The notes beneath the pieces are model-generated. The model was not told where the DNA came from and searched no databases. It saw only the letters and a program-made list of their open reading frames with translations. A stretch of 64,000 nt of DNA from Parapedobacter deserti (GTDB lineage Bacteria; Bacteroidota; Bacteroidia; Sphingobacteriales; Sphingobacteriaceae). Positions 43,115 to 52,702 of this stretch are shown here, piece after piece (the first letter of the stretch is position 1; every line of letters begins with the position of its first letter). The stretch spans positions 372,001 through 436,000 of the forward strand of contig NZ_JBHRTA010000038.1 of NCBI RefSeq assembly GCF_042646065.1. Direction: 5' to 3'. Position numbers and translations under genes: made by a program.

Positions 43115-46100
43115 ATGAAACAACGTAATTATATATCAACGGAATACATACTTCTTCTTCTTCCGGTTACATTATTATTCATTTCCATGGCGGCGTACGG
43201 TTCGGCTAAGGTGGATAGACTACCCGCAAGAGGGGCAGCATCAACCATGCTGCACGCACAACAAAGGACTATTACAGGTAAGGTGGTCGGAGCGGTGGAT
43301 AGTCTTCCCCTCATAGGAGTCACCGTCGCCGTTAAGGCCACTTCACGTGGAACGACCACTGACGAAAACGGCAACTTTGCCATTGAAGCGTCGGCAGGCG
43401 AAGTTATTATCTTTACGTACCTGGGTTATGAAGATCAGGAAATTAAGGTTAGTGACCGAAATCAGCTTACGATAGCCCTTGAACCAGACGCTTCCCAAAC
43501 CTTGGAAGAGGTCGTCGTCGTAGGGTATGGTACCTTGCGCCGCAAAGAGGTAACCTCTGCGGTGGCTACCGTAAGGGCTGAAGATTTCAATGCTGGTGGT
43601 GCGCGGTCTCCGATGGATCTTATTCAGGGGAAGGTTGCCGGTCTGAACATCACTCGCACCCAGGGGAATAATCCCAATTCCCGTGCCGCAATCCAACTGC
43701 GTGGGGTTACATCCATCACAGGTACACGCGCACCACTGATCGTGATCGATGGCATTCCCGGCGGGAGTCTCGATCTCCTGCAACAGGACGACATCGAGTC
43801 GTTCGATGTACTGAAAGACGGCTCGGCTGCGGCAATATATGGAACCCGTGGCAATGCGGGGGTAATCCTCATCACGACAAAAAAAGGCCGTGAAGGAGAA
43901 CCGAGGTTCGATTACGCGACTTATGTACAGCGGGAAGTCGTAGACCGTAGACCGGATTTCCTGACCGCTTCGGATTTTCGGGGCCTGATTTCACAGGGTT
44001 TGATTAATGCGGATCAGGATTTCGGCGCGTCAACCGACTTATACAATGAATTGATAGATCGACAAAACACCAGCCAATACCATAACTTCGCTGCCTCGGG
44101 CGGATCGGCCAATACCAATTATCGGGCATCCATTTTTTTTAATGACGCAAAGGGTATCGCCCGGCGGAGCAGCCGCGAACAATGGGGTGGAAGGATCAAT
44201 ATCAACCAGAAAGGGCTACAAGACAGGTTGAGCCTGCAGGTGAACATCGCTGCAAATTTTGACAAATCAGATCTGATGGGCGGCGGCTTCAATAATTCCG
44301 ACGACCCTAATGCGCGCATCACGAGTACAGGAGCTGATTTCGAGCAGGCGGTACAGCGCAATCCGACAGCGCCTATATATAACCCTGACGGTTCATTTCT
44401 TGAGACCCAGGGATACAACAATTTCAACCCGGTTTCACGACTGGCCAATCGCATTGCCGAACGCAATCAGCAGGTGTTTTCCGGTGATGCGCGCCTCACC
44501 TTGGATATCGTTGAGGGGCTGTCGGCTACGGTTTTCGGCTCGTATGTGCGTACCAACTTCAACGACCGCTTTTATCGCTCTACGAATGACTGGGAGCAGC
44601 GGCAATCGTCCGAATGGCAAGGGATGGCCTATGCTGCCAAGTGGAATGATCTTTCCTGGATACAGACGCTTGAGTCGACATTAGATTATAACACAACATT
44701 CGGAGACGATCATTCGTTGACCGCACTGCTCGGATACAGCTATCAGTACGGCACAGCTGAGCGGTTCAATGTGAATAACAACGGGTTTACCACAGATGGA
44801 TTCCTGGATTGGAATTTGGGTGCAGGAAGCGCAATACAGAATACGACCCTGCCCCGCCCGGGAATGGGCAGCTTCAAGGACGACAATACGCTCATCGCGT
44901 TTTTCGGCCGGGCAAACTACGCCTACAGGGGAAAGTATATGGCGCAGGTCATTCTCCGACGGGAAGGCTCGTCGCGCTTCGGGGCCAATCATAAGTGGGG
45001 CAATTTTCCGGCTGTCTCTGTCGGATGGACGCTGAGTGAAGAAGCGTTTCTGCGGGACGTAACCCAAATCAACGAATTGAAGCTGCGGGTTGGATATGGC
45101 GTCACTGGCAATCAGGGGATACCAAACTACCAGTCGCTGCTCACGTTGAGCACGGGCGGAGTGTATCCTCAGGACGGGGTGTACTACCAGACGTATGGCC
45201 CCGCGCGCAATCCCAACCCAAACTTGCGGTGGGAACAAAAAGCCGAGTGGAATTTCGGTTTTGACTTTACGTTATTCAACAATCGGCTCAGCGGCGCACT
45301 GGATGTCTACGATCGGGAAACCAAGGACCTCCTGTATAACTACAATGCACAACAACCGGCATTTGTGCGCGACCTCATTTATACCAACGTGGGATCTATC
45401 CGCAATTATGGGGTGGAGTTGCAGCTTTCAGCAACAGCCATCCGGCGCGACGATTTCCGATGGAGCATTGATTTCGCCGGCAGCACAAATGCGAATAAAC
45501 TGACCGTCTTGTCGGGTGAATCTTTCCAGGCAAACTGGCTGGAATTCGGCGGATTGCCCTCTCCAGGAAACTTGGGCAATGCAATCCGAGTAGAAGAAGG
45601 CGGAGCGGTGGGTAATTTTTACGGCAAGCGGTTTGCAGGGTTTACCGAAGATGGCCGGTGGCTGTTTCGCAAAGCAGATGGGACAACTGGGTCAGCAGGA
45701 GAAATGAACGAAAACGACCTCACCGTCATCGGAAACGGCGTGCCTAGATATCATGCATCGCTGAGTAACACCTTTGCTTATAAAAATTTTGACTTGACAA
45801 TATTTTTTAGGGGTAAGTTTGGATTCGATATTTTGAATACGCAGGACCTGTATTTCGGGAATAAGCGGTGGCTGCCAAACAATTTGCTGCGCAGCGCGGT
45901 CACTACTCACAATCAACTGGATGACGATCCTCAGTACTCAGATTACTATATCGAACGCGGTGATTTCGTGAAACTTGATAACTTAACTTTAGGTTATAGT
46001 TTCCAGTTGAATACGCCTTACATCCGGAACATGCGGGTTTATGTTACTGGCCGGAACATCGCTACGTTTACCGGATACAGCGGTATCGACCCAGAGCTGG

Positions 46101-46189
46101 AAGACACGGGATTCGAAACGGGTATTGATTCAAGAGGCTTTTACCCGCGTACGCAATCGTGGGCCATTGGATTGAATGTTGGATTTTAG
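43115..46189 (+). CDS. SusC/RagA TonB-dependent receptor (no STN domain)
   Basis: Outer-membrane importer of 1024 residues. It has a long signal (about 1-32), a carboxypeptidase-like domain at about 50-125 (ITGKVVGAVDSLPLIGVTVA) and the SusC signature EEVVVVGYGTLRRKEVTSAV near 130-150. The plug contains GKVAGLNITRTQGNNP and IQLRGVTSITGTRAPLIVID, then VLKDGSAAAIYGTRGNAGVI near 235-255, followed by a large barrel ending WAIGLNVGF. It lacks the STN domain found in the first SusC, so it is not expected to signal through a FecR, and indeed no sigma/FecR pair adjoins it. The SusD partner follows by 10 bp. Confidence 0.96.
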   Translation: MKQRNYISTEYILLLLPVTLLFISMAAYGSAKVDRLPARGAASTMLHAQQRTITGKVVGAVDSLPLIGVTVAVKATSRGTTTDENGNFAIEASAGEVIIFTYLGYEDQEIKVSDRNQLTIALEPDASQTLEEVVVVGYGTLRRKEVTSAVATVRAEDFNAGGARSPMDLIQGKVAGLNITRTQGNNPNSRAAIQLRGVTSITGTRAPLIVIDGIPGGSLDLLQQDDIESFDVLKDGSAAAIYGTRGNAGVILITTKKGREGEPRFDYATYVQREVVDRRPDFLTASDFRGLISQGLINADQDFGASTDLYNELIDRQNTSQYHNFAASGGSANTNYRASIFFNDAKGIARRSSREQWGGRININQKGLQDRLSLQVNIAANFDKSDLMGGGFNNSDDPNARITSTGADFEQAVQRNPTAPIYNPDGSFLETQGYNNFNPVSRLANRIAERNQQVFSGDARLTLDIVEGLSATVFGSYVRTNFNDRFYRSTNDWEQRQSSEWQGMAYAAKWNDLSWIQTLESTLDYNTTFGDDHSLTALLGYSYQYGTAERFNVNNNGFTTDGFLDWNLGAGSAIQNTTLPRPGMGSFKDDNTLIAFFGRANYAYRGKYMAQVILRREGSSRFGANHKWGNFPAVSVGWTLSEEAFLRDVTQINELKLRVGYGVTGNQGIPNYQSLLTLSTGGVYPQDGVYYQTYGPARNPNPNLRWEQKAEWNFGFDFTLFNNRLSGALDVYDRETKDLLYNYNAQQPAFVRDLIYTNVGSIRNYGVELQLSATAIRRDDFRWSIDFAGSTNANKLTVLSGESFQANWLEFGGLPSPGNLGNAIRVEEGGAVGNFYGKRFAGFTEDGRWLFRKADGTTGSAGEMNENDLTVIGNGVPRYHASLSNTFAYKNFDLTIFFRGKFGFDILNTQDLYFGNKRWLPNNLLRSAVTTHNQLDDDPQYSDYYIERGDFVKLDNLTLGYSFQLNTPYIRNMRVYVTGRNIATFTGYSGIDPELEDTGFETGIDSRGFYPRTQSWAIGLNVGF

Positions 46190-46199
46190 ATGACAGACG

Positions 46200-47831
46200 A
46201 TGAAAAGTTATATCAGAAAAGCAATATACATAGCTACTGCTGCCGTAACGGCAGGAGGTATCAATGCATGCACCAACTTAGACGAGACCTTGTACAGCGA
46301 GCTCAATAAGGATAATTTTTACAATTCAAGGCTTGAGGTCATGCAAGCGGCCCTCCGGCCGTTTACACACATGCAGGCTTGGCTGGCGCCCACAGGTGGT
46401 AGTGGTTATTATTACCATGCCGAACTATCTGCTGACCAACTGGCGTGGCCGCAAAAAGGCCGGCACGGGTACGATGGCGGAGACCATTTCAGGCAACACT
46501 ACCACACGTGGACGGATAATGAAAACCGGATGAGGACTGCCTGGGTACTGATGTGGACCGGTGTTGGCTATATCAATTCGGCACTTGCTGACCTCAACGA
46601 AGTTGAGTATGCCGCACTGGGTATCGGCGATGAGGAAATGGCGGCTATTTTGGCCGAACTGCATGTGTTACGTGCATTCCATTATATGAAACTCATGGAA
46701 TTGTGGGGCAATGTGCCTATCGCCACTGAAGTTGCAGGAGAACCCCTTAATTTGCCTACGCAGCCAAGAGAAGCGGTATTTGAGTTCGTACGGACCGAGT
46801 TGGAAACCTATGTGCCCCAGTTGCTACCCTACTCTACCGAGCTGGTTGGGCGGGTATCTGCAACCGCTGGATATGCCATGCTGGCGGAGTTGTACCTCAA
46901 TGCCGAGTATTTCGTCGGAACACCCATGTGGGATGAATGTATCGCGGCTTGCGACAGAATCATCAGCGGCGAGGCCGGAGGACTCGGTGGGATTCCCCGG
47001 CTCGCGGAAGACCTGAATGAGACGTTCAGCAACACGAATCAGAACGCTCCCGAGTCACTCTTCCAGTTTGCTTATAGTCGACAAGGGGGGTTCGTGTTCG
47101 ATTGGGGAGGCTTTTTCATGGGATACGATTACATGCGCGAGGTGCTGGACGTGGGATATACCGGATGGAATGCGTTCGTGGTCATCCCTTCGGCGTTTGA
47201 TGCCTATGCAGAAAATGACTTGCGGAAGCAAGAGTGGTTTCTATTTGGTCCGCAATACCGATACGGAACCACTGAACCCGTGCTGGGCACGGAAGAATGG
47301 ATTGATCAGCCACTCGTGTTTGTGAATTCGATACGCCGGGAAAGCGAAGGCGACCTCACCAGTGAAGGGAGCATGGCGGAAGGTGAGGAAAATAGCGGAG
47401 CACGGTTCCATAAGTATAAAAGCGGCCGATTAAGTGATGTTAATTACCGGGAAAATCACTATATCTTGTATCGGCTCACCGAAATTTATTTCAATAAAGC
47501 AGAAGCAATCATGCGCAGAAACGGGGGCGTGGCGACCCAGGAGGCGGTAGACTTGGTAAACGCTTGCCGCGAACGGGCTTTTACTCCAGAGGACTGGCAG
47601 GAAGCACGATATACAACCGCTACTTTGACCATGGATGAGCTACTCGCCGAGCGTGGGCGTGAATTTATCTTCGAGGGCAAACGGCGTACCGATATCATCC
47701 GTTTCGGTAGATTTACCAATGGAAGCTGGTGGGACCACGAACCTACAAACGACCCAAACAGGGAAATTTATCCAATACCTCATACACAGATCGCGATCAA
47801 TCCCAACCTAAAACAAAACCCAGGGTATTAA
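46200..47831 (+). CDS. SusD/RagB substrate-binding lipoprotein
   Basis: Surface lipoprotein partner of the preceding SusC (543 residues). The signal ends GGINAC near residues 19-24, then TNLDETLYSELNKDNFYNSR. Helical TPR-like parts include ILAELHVLRAFHYMKLMELW (about 148-167) with NVPIATEVAG, and TAGYAMLAELYLNAEYF. The typical ending RGREFIFEGKRRTDIIRFGR and NPNLKQNPGY is present. It is closed by a strong hairpin, so the downstream oxidoreductase is probably a separate or read-through unit. Confidence 0.95.
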   Translation: MKSYIRKAIYIATAAVTAGGINACTNLDETLYSELNKDNFYNSRLEVMQAALRPFTHMQAWLAPTGGSGYYYHAELSADQLAWPQKGRHGYDGGDHFRQHYHTWTDNENRMRTAWVLMWTGVGYINSALADLNEVEYAALGIGDEEMAAILAELHVLRAFHYMKLMELWGNVPIATEVAGEPLNLPTQPREAVFEFVRTELETYVPQLLPYSTELVGRVSATAGYAMLAELYLNAEYFVGTPMWDECIAACDRIISGEAGGLGGIPRLAEDLNETFSNTNQNAPESLFQFAYSRQGGFVFDWGGFFMGYDYMREVLDVGYTGWNAFVVIPSAFDAYAENDLRKQEWFLFGPQYRYGTTEPVLGTEEWIDQPLVFVNSIRRESEGDLTSEGSMAEGEENSGARFHKYKSGRLSDVNYRENHYILYRLTEIYFNKAEAIMRRNGGVATQEAVDLVNACRERAFTPEDWQEARYTTATLTMDELLAERGREFIFEGKRRTDIIRFGRFTNGSWWDHEPTNDPNREIYPIPHTQIAINPNLKQNPGY

Positions 47832-47840
47832 ATTAATCGC

Positions 47841-47876
47841 AATTGCCAGCAAGTTGTTACGCAACTGCTGGCAATT
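47841..47876 (+). terminator. Hairpin terminator after the second SusD
   Basis: AATTGCCAGCAAGTTG (47841-47856) pairs with CAACTGCTGGCAATT (47862-47876) with one bulged A, 5-nt loop, followed by TTTATT. Ends the SusCD transcript 9 bp after the stop. Confidence 0.9.
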
Positions 47877-47969
47877 TTTATTATATTAGCCCCGTACAAA
47901 CCAAAGGTAGTTTTATACTGACCAGTTTTCTAGTGATAAACACGCATACGCTAAAACAATTTATGTTAA

Positions 47970-49415
47970 ATGAAAAAGAGTAGTAAATCAACAGTAGGCG
48001 CAACCCGTAGGGATTTTATAAAAACGGGAGCTGCTGCCGCAGCAGGTTTCATGGTCGTGCCACGGCACGTGCTGGGAGGTGCAGGCTTTGTAGCACCCAG
48101 CGACAAGCTCGTTATTGCCGGTATTGGGGTGGGGGGCAAAGGCGAATCGGATTTGAAAAGCTTTCACGACAGCGGTAAGGCAGAGATTGCTTACCTGTGC
48201 GATGTCGATGACCGCCGGGCAGCAGGTTCCGTAAAGCGTTTTCCCAAGGCTAAATACTATAGAGATTTTCGCGAGATGCTCGATAAAGAGCACAAACATA
48301 TCGACGCTGTTTCAGTGTCAGGACCGGACCATAACCACGCCGTTCATGCGCTTCCTGCTATGCAGCTCGGTAAGCATGTGTATGTGCAGAAACCGTTGAC
48401 CCACGATGTCTACGAAGCACGTGTGCTGACTGAAGCCGCGAAGAAGTACAAAGTAGTGACCCAAATGGGCAACCAGGGAGCTTCAGGCGATGGTGTGCGC
48501 ATTATGCGCGAGTGGTTTGATGCCGGTCTGATCGGTGATGTGCATACCATTTATACCTGGACAGACCGGCCTGTATGGCCGCAGGGGATTCCGTGGCCGG
48601 GGCAGAAGGCGGAAGTACCGAAGGAACTCGATTGGGACCTTTGGCTGGGCACGGCGCCTTACAAAGATTACGTAGAGAAACTGGTGCCCTTCAACTGGCG
48701 CGGATGGTGGGATTATGGCACCGGTGCGCTGGGCGATATGGGCTGCCATATCATGGAAGCACCATTCAGTATTTTAGGCCTCCAATATGTAAAAGATGTA
48801 CAGGCTAGCGTGGGTACTGTGTATGTGGATGAATTTAAACGCGGTTACTTCCCCGAAAGCTGTCCGCCGTCAAGTTATGCGGTCATGACCTTTCCGAAAA
48901 CCAATAAGACGTCAGGGGATGTAACAATCCACTGGATGGATGGCGGGATCCAACCGCAGCGACCCGATGAATTGGGAGCAAACGAAGTATTCGGGGATGG
49001 CGGCAATGGCATTCTCTTTATCGGTACCAAAGGGAAAATGATGGCCGGTTGCTACGCGGAAAACCCACGGTTATTGCCTACTTCCTTGACTGAGCAACAT
49101 AAATTGCCGGTGAAATATGAACGTGTGCCTGGCGGTGCTAGCGGCCACTACGCACAATGGGTCGAAGCGTGTATAGCCGGCTATGGCAATAAGGAGGTGA
49201 GCGCACCGTTTGAAATATCAGGCCCGCTGACCGAAGCCTTATTGATGTCTAATCTGGCTATCCGCGGATCGGATTTGCGGATAGATAATAAATATCCGGG
49301 CAGAAACCTCAAGTTGATTTGGGACAACGACAACATGAAGGTCTCCAATTTCGACGAGGTAAATCAGTTCGTGAAGCGCGAGTACCGTAAAGGATGGGAA
49401 TTGCCCAAGGTCTAA
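47970..49415 (+). CDS. Gfo/Idh/MocA oxidoreductase with Tat-type signal
   Basis: NAD(P)-dependent sugar or cyclitol dehydrogenase predicted to be exported. Of 481 residues, the N-terminus TRRDFIKTGAAAAAGFMVVP (about 11-30) is a twin-arginine signal. The Rossmann motif is VIAGIGVGGKGESDLKSFHD (about 48-67), followed by YLCDVDDRRA, SVSGPDHNHAVHALPAMQLG and the catalytic-type segment VYVQKPLTHDVYEARVLTE (about 132-150). GALGDMGCHIMEAPFSILGL (near 250-270) carries the usual His. Members of this Tat-exported group in Bacteroidota often occur with Sus-type genes. Substrate is unknown. A hairpin terminator lies upstream and downstream of it. Confidence 0.9.
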   Translation: MKKSSKSTVGATRRDFIKTGAAAAAGFMVVPRHVLGGAGFVAPSDKLVIAGIGVGGKGESDLKSFHDSGKAEIAYLCDVDDRRAAGSVKRFPKAKYYRDFREMLDKEHKHIDAVSVSGPDHNHAVHALPAMQLGKHVYVQKPLTHDVYEARVLTEAAKKYKVVTQMGNQGASGDGVRIMREWFDAGLIGDVHTIYTWTDRPVWPQGIPWPGQKAEVPKELDWDLWLGTAPYKDYVEKLVPFNWRGWWDYGTGALGDMGCHIMEAPFSILGLQYVKDVQASVGTVYVDEFKRGYFPESCPPSSYAVMTFPKTNKTSGDVTIHWMDGGIQPQRPDELGANEVFGDGGNGILFIGTKGKMMAGCYAENPRLLPTSLTEQHKLPVKYERVPGGASGHYAQWVEACIAGYGNKEVSAPFEISGPLTEALLMSNLAIRGSDLRIDNKYPGRNLKLIWDNDNMKVSNFDEVNQFVKREYRKGWELPKV

Positions 49416-49458
49416 GCGGCGTTTAACAAGCTATTTTTTCTCTACGGCGAAAAATGGG

Positions 49459-49480
49459 ATGGGGGCAGGTTTGCCCCCAT
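49459..49480 (+). terminator. Bidirectional terminator between the oxidoreductase and nrdF
   Basis: ATGGGGGCA (49459-49467) pairs with TGCCCCCAT (49472-49480), loop GGTT, flanked by AAAA on the left and TTTT on the right. It serves both converging transcripts. Confidence 0.9.
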
Positions 49481-49487
49481 TTTTGCT

Positions 49488-50471
49488 TTATACACTGATG
49501 GAAGTATCCAAGATAAAATCTTCGTCGCGCAGGTGCACAATCTCTGTCGCCTTCTCGTAGTTGGTGGACTTTTTGGAGAAAAAATCATGCTGCGTCGTTT
49601 CGACGTTGAGGCCGTTCAGCACAATAGGATTTACGCGCTTGACTTCGAAAGCAGGCTCGAATCCAAGGTTCATCAGCGCCTTGTTGGCATTGTAACGGAC
49701 GTACTCTTTCACCTCGGCAGTGAGCCCTACGTCCGTATAGATCTCTTCAGTATATTTCAGCTCGTTTTCGTACAGGTCGTTCAGCAACGCCAACAGCTTC
49801 TCTTTCGATTTTTCCGGTTGCGGCAGTTTCTTGTAAACATCCTGTGCCAGCAGCCCGACAAATACCCCGTGTATGGATTCATCCGCGATGATTTTTTTGA
49901 TGATATCTGCGCTGGCTACCATATATCCTTGCCCGCACAACCAAAGCGGGATAAAGAAACCGCTGTAAAAAAGGAAGGATTCCAGCAGAACCGAAGCACT
50001 TAGCCCCATGAAAAGATCCTCTTTGCTTATATCCGTTTCAGCGAGCTTGCGGTAGTGTTTGTCAATGGTGGAAGCTTTGAATTGTAGGTATTTGTTGTTC
50101 TGAACCCAGTTAAAGATGTCTTCGATGTCCTGGGATGTGGCCACGGTGGTGAAAATGGTGGAATATGATTTGGCATGGATGGCCTCCATCATACACATAT
50201 ACGCCAATACGGATTTGTTCTGTAAAGACTCTACATGATCCATGATTTTCGGCATTCCCGTGTGACTTTGCAGGGTATCAAGCAAGGTAAGACCACCCAG
50301 GGCTTTTTTATAACATTCCCGCATTTCGGGCGACAGCGCTTTCCAGCTATCAATATCCTTGGAAGGAATGTATTCAGTGTCTATCCAGAACTGTTTGATA
50401 TTTTGCTCCCAAAACATCAGGGCATAGTCGTTTTCCGGGTCATTCCAGTTGACGGCTTTATATTGTTTCAT
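49488..50471 (-). CDS. nrdF: Class Ib ribonucleotide reductase small subunit
   Basis: Radical-generating beta subunit of class Ib RNR (Mn or Fe diferric-type centre, activated with NrdI). The 327-residue form starts at the ATG at 50471 (MKQYKAVNWNDPENDYALMF). Metal and radical residues are visible: Asp in LTLLDTLQSHTG (near 66), Glu, His and the radical Tyr in CMMEAIHAKSYSTIFTT (Glu-x-x-His-x-x-x-Tyr near 96-103), and Glu/His in ADESIHGVFVGLLA (about 192-205). This spacing matches NrdF rather than class Ia NrdB. It is last in nrdH-I-E-F, 125 bp after nrdE, with a hairpin and a possible own promoter in between. Confidence 0.93.
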   Translation of the reverse strand: MKQYKAVNWNDPENDYALMFWEQNIKQFWIDTEYIPSKDIDSWKALSPEMRECYKKALGGLTLLDTLQSHTGMPKIMDHVESLQNKSVLAYMCMMEAIHAKSYSTIFTTVATSQDIEDIFNWVQNNKYLQFKASTIDKHYRKLAETDISKEDLFMGLSASVLLESFLFYSGFFIPLWLCGQGYMVASADIIKKIIADESIHGVFVGLLAQDVYKKLPQPEKSKEKLLALLNDLYENELKYTEEIYTDVGLTAEVKEYVRYNANKALMNLGFEPAFEVKRVNPIVLNGLNVETTQHDFFSKKSTNYEKATEIVHLRDEDFILDTSISV

Positions 50472-50477
50472 ATCAAC

Positions 50478-50485
50478 TAAAGATA
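50478..50485 (-). promoter_or_regulatory. Candidate internal promoter for nrdF
   Basis: On the minus strand TATCTTTA is one base off TAnnTTTG and ends 6 nt before the nrdF ATG. A TTG lies about 22 nt farther upstream. It would let nrdF be made apart from nrdHIE. Confidence 0.3.
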
Positions 50486-50507
50486 AATGGTTAAATTTGA
50501 TATCAGA

Positions 50508-50556
50508 CAAGAATACGAAGCACTTCTTGATGTCCAAGCATGGCTTCGTATTCTTG
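50508..50556 (-). repeat. 14-bp inverted repeat between nrdE and nrdF
   Basis: CAAGAATACGAAGC (50508-50521) is perfectly complementary to GCTTCGTATTCTTG (50543-50556). The 21-nt loop holds a smaller CTTG/CAAG pair. No T-run follows, so it is more likely a processing or stability element, or a partial terminator, than a full stop. Confidence 0.7.
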
Positions 50557-50596
50557 CTTTGAGCGCTTATGTCTTGTCTCTTATTCTTACTTTCCG

Positions 50597-52702
50597 TTAC
50601 GCAGAGCAGGATACACACTCATCAATCGTTGATTTGCGCGTACGTGTGTAATACAGCGATTTCAGGCCCATTTTATGCGCATAAATATAATATCGGGCCA
50701 AGTCGCGGGTATTATCGCGGGAGTTGGTATGTAGTATGGTGGATATTCCCTGATCAACATGCCGCTGGATAACGGAAACAAGCCGCAAAACCTTCATTTG
50801 ATCCATATCGTATGCCGATTTGTAATAGAAATAATTTTCATTGGTCAAGTATGGCATCGGATAGTAAGTCGTGCTGTCGCCGTATTCACGCACCTCGATG
50901 GTATCTACGATCGGCATCACGGAAGCTGTGGCATTCATGATGTATGACGTGGACTGGTTGGGGGCGATGGCGATCCGATAGGCGTGGTAGACGCCATGTT
51001 CCTGCACCTGCTGTTTCAAGGTCTTCCAATCCTTCTTGGTCGGGATATCCATGCCTGCAAACAGTTCGCTAGTTTTGATAGTTGTCGGAAAATAGTCCTG
51101 GCTGACATATTTGTCAAAATAGGTTCCGTCGGCATACGCGGATTTCTCAAAACCCACGAAAGTGGTTTTCCGCTCGCGGGCGATTTCCATGGAAGCTTGC
51201 AGGGAATAGTAGTTGACCATCATAAAGAATACATTGGCAAAATCCAGCGCTTCTTCGCTTTCATACATGATGAAGTTTTTGGCCAGATATCCATGCAGGT
51301 TCATCGCTCCCAAGCCCACGCTGTGCAGTTCGCGGTTGGCTTTTTGGATAGACGGTACCATGGCGATGTCCGTTACGTCAGACACCATGGTGAGGGCCCG
51401 CATGGCAGTTTTTACAGCCTGTGCTACCCGTTTATTGTCCATTACTGTCGCAATGTTTAGTGAGCCAAGGTTGCAAGAAATCCCATAGCGAATCGTATCG
51501 TCCTGTCCGTAGATATTAATATCAGAGACTTCAGAAACCTGCATGATTTCTGTACATAGGTTGGAAAATTTGACTTTTCCGATGCCATTCAGCGCATGCT
51601 GGCGGTTCGCGTTTTCCTTGAAGAAGATGTAAGGGTATCCACTTTCCTTTTGTGTCTGAGCGATTTTGACAAGCAAATGCCGGGCGTTGACTTTTTTCTT
51701 CTTGATTTTCGGATTAGTGATCAGCTCGTCGTACATCTGGTCCATGTCCACCTCATCTAAATATTGGCCATATTCCTGCTTGACGGTGTGCGGATAGATC
51801 AGGTAACAGGGTTCATCCTTGGTCGCGAGTTCCATAAATTTATCTGGAATGATAACCCCGATGGAAAGCGATTTGATGCGTACCTTTTCGTCGACGTTGA
51901 TCTTTTTGCAGTCAAGGAATTCTTCGATATCTGAATGGAAAATATTGAGGTATACAGCGCCTGCCCCCGGGCGCTGACCAAGCTGGTTAGCATAGGAAAA
52001 CGTATCTTCAAGGATTTTCATGATAGGCAGTACGCCGCCGGCGCGCCCTTCCACACCCTTGATCGCTTCACCACGACCCCGGATTTTAGAAATATTGAAT
52101 GAAACACCCCCACCGATAGACGATAGCTTCATCGCGGAATCCACGGCATAGCCGATACCATTTAGATTGTCGCCGATCTCATCAAGGAAACAGGATACCA
52201 ATTCGCCCGAGCGCTTTTTTCCCGCATTGAGGAAGGTAGGCGTAGCAGGCTGATATTCTTGGCTAATCAGTAGTTCGGCATATTGAAGGGCGCGGTCAAC
52301 TCCTTCATGGCGGGCGAGGAACAACGATACAGCAGCAACACGGTCCTCATAACGTTCAAGGAACTTTTCTCCTGAATCGTCTCGCAGCGCATAACTCTGG
52401 AAAAACTTGAACGCGCTCATGAACGACGGAAAACGGAATTTTTTGGCAGCTATGAAATGGTATACCCTTTCCATTTCCTCAAACGTAAACCACTCATAAA
52501 AATTGATGTAGTAATTGTTCTCGATGAGGTAGTCGATCTTTTCTTTCAGTGTATAAAAGAAAACGGTGTTTTTATTAACATACTCCAAAAAGTAAGCGCG
52601 TACGGCTTCTTTGTCCTTATGGAGGCTAAACTCGTCATCATGTTTGATCATGATTTCGTTATTGAGCAAAATCCAGCTCTTTGCCACGTCGTTTGTTACC
52701 AT
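50597..52702 (-). CDS. nrdE: Class Ib ribonucleoside-diphosphate reductase large subunit
   Basis: Catalytic alpha subunit (701 residues). The start at 52702 overlaps nrdI by 44 bp; it is kept because KSWILLNNEIMIKHDDEF near the N-terminus resembles the start of Gram-positive NrdE as I recall it. Core residues: GELVSCFLDEIGDNLNG (active Cys, about 168-184), KFSNLCTEIMQVSEV (Asn, radical Cys and Glu, about 383-397), YGISCNLGSLNIATVMD (about 410-426, second Cys of the redox pair), LYYTRTRKSTIDECVSCSA at the C-terminus (relay tyrosines, then the CxxC that is re-reduced by NrdH). The N-terminal ATP cone of NrdA is absent, as expected for class Ib. Confidence 0.95.
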   Translation of the reverse strand: MVTNDVAKSWILLNNEIMIKHDDEFSLHKDKEAVRAYFLEYVNKNTVFFYTLKEKIDYLIENNYYINFYEWFTFEEMERVYHFIAAKKFRFPSFMSAFKFFQSYALRDDSGEKFLERYEDRVAAVSLFLARHEGVDRALQYAELLISQEYQPATPTFLNAGKKRSGELVSCFLDEIGDNLNGIGYAVDSAMKLSSIGGGVSFNISKIRGRGEAIKGVEGRAGGVLPIMKILEDTFSYANQLGQRPGAGAVYLNIFHSDIEEFLDCKKINVDEKVRIKSLSIGVIIPDKFMELATKDEPCYLIYPHTVKQEYGQYLDEVDMDQMYDELITNPKIKKKKVNARHLLVKIAQTQKESGYPYIFFKENANRQHALNGIGKVKFSNLCTEIMQVSEVSDINIYGQDDTIRYGISCNLGSLNIATVMDNKRVAQAVKTAMRALTMVSDVTDIAMVPSIQKANRELHSVGLGAMNLHGYLAKNFIMYESEEALDFANVFFMMVNYYSLQASMEIARERKTTFVGFEKSAYADGTYFDKYVSQDYFPTTIKTSELFAGMDIPTKKDWKTLKQQVQEHGVYHAYRIAIAPNQSTSYIMNATASVMPIVDTIEVREYGDSTTYYPMPYLTNENYFYYKSAYDMDQMKVLRLVSVIQRHVDQGISTILHTNSRDNTRDLARYYIYAHKMGLKSLYYTRTRKSTIDECVSCSA

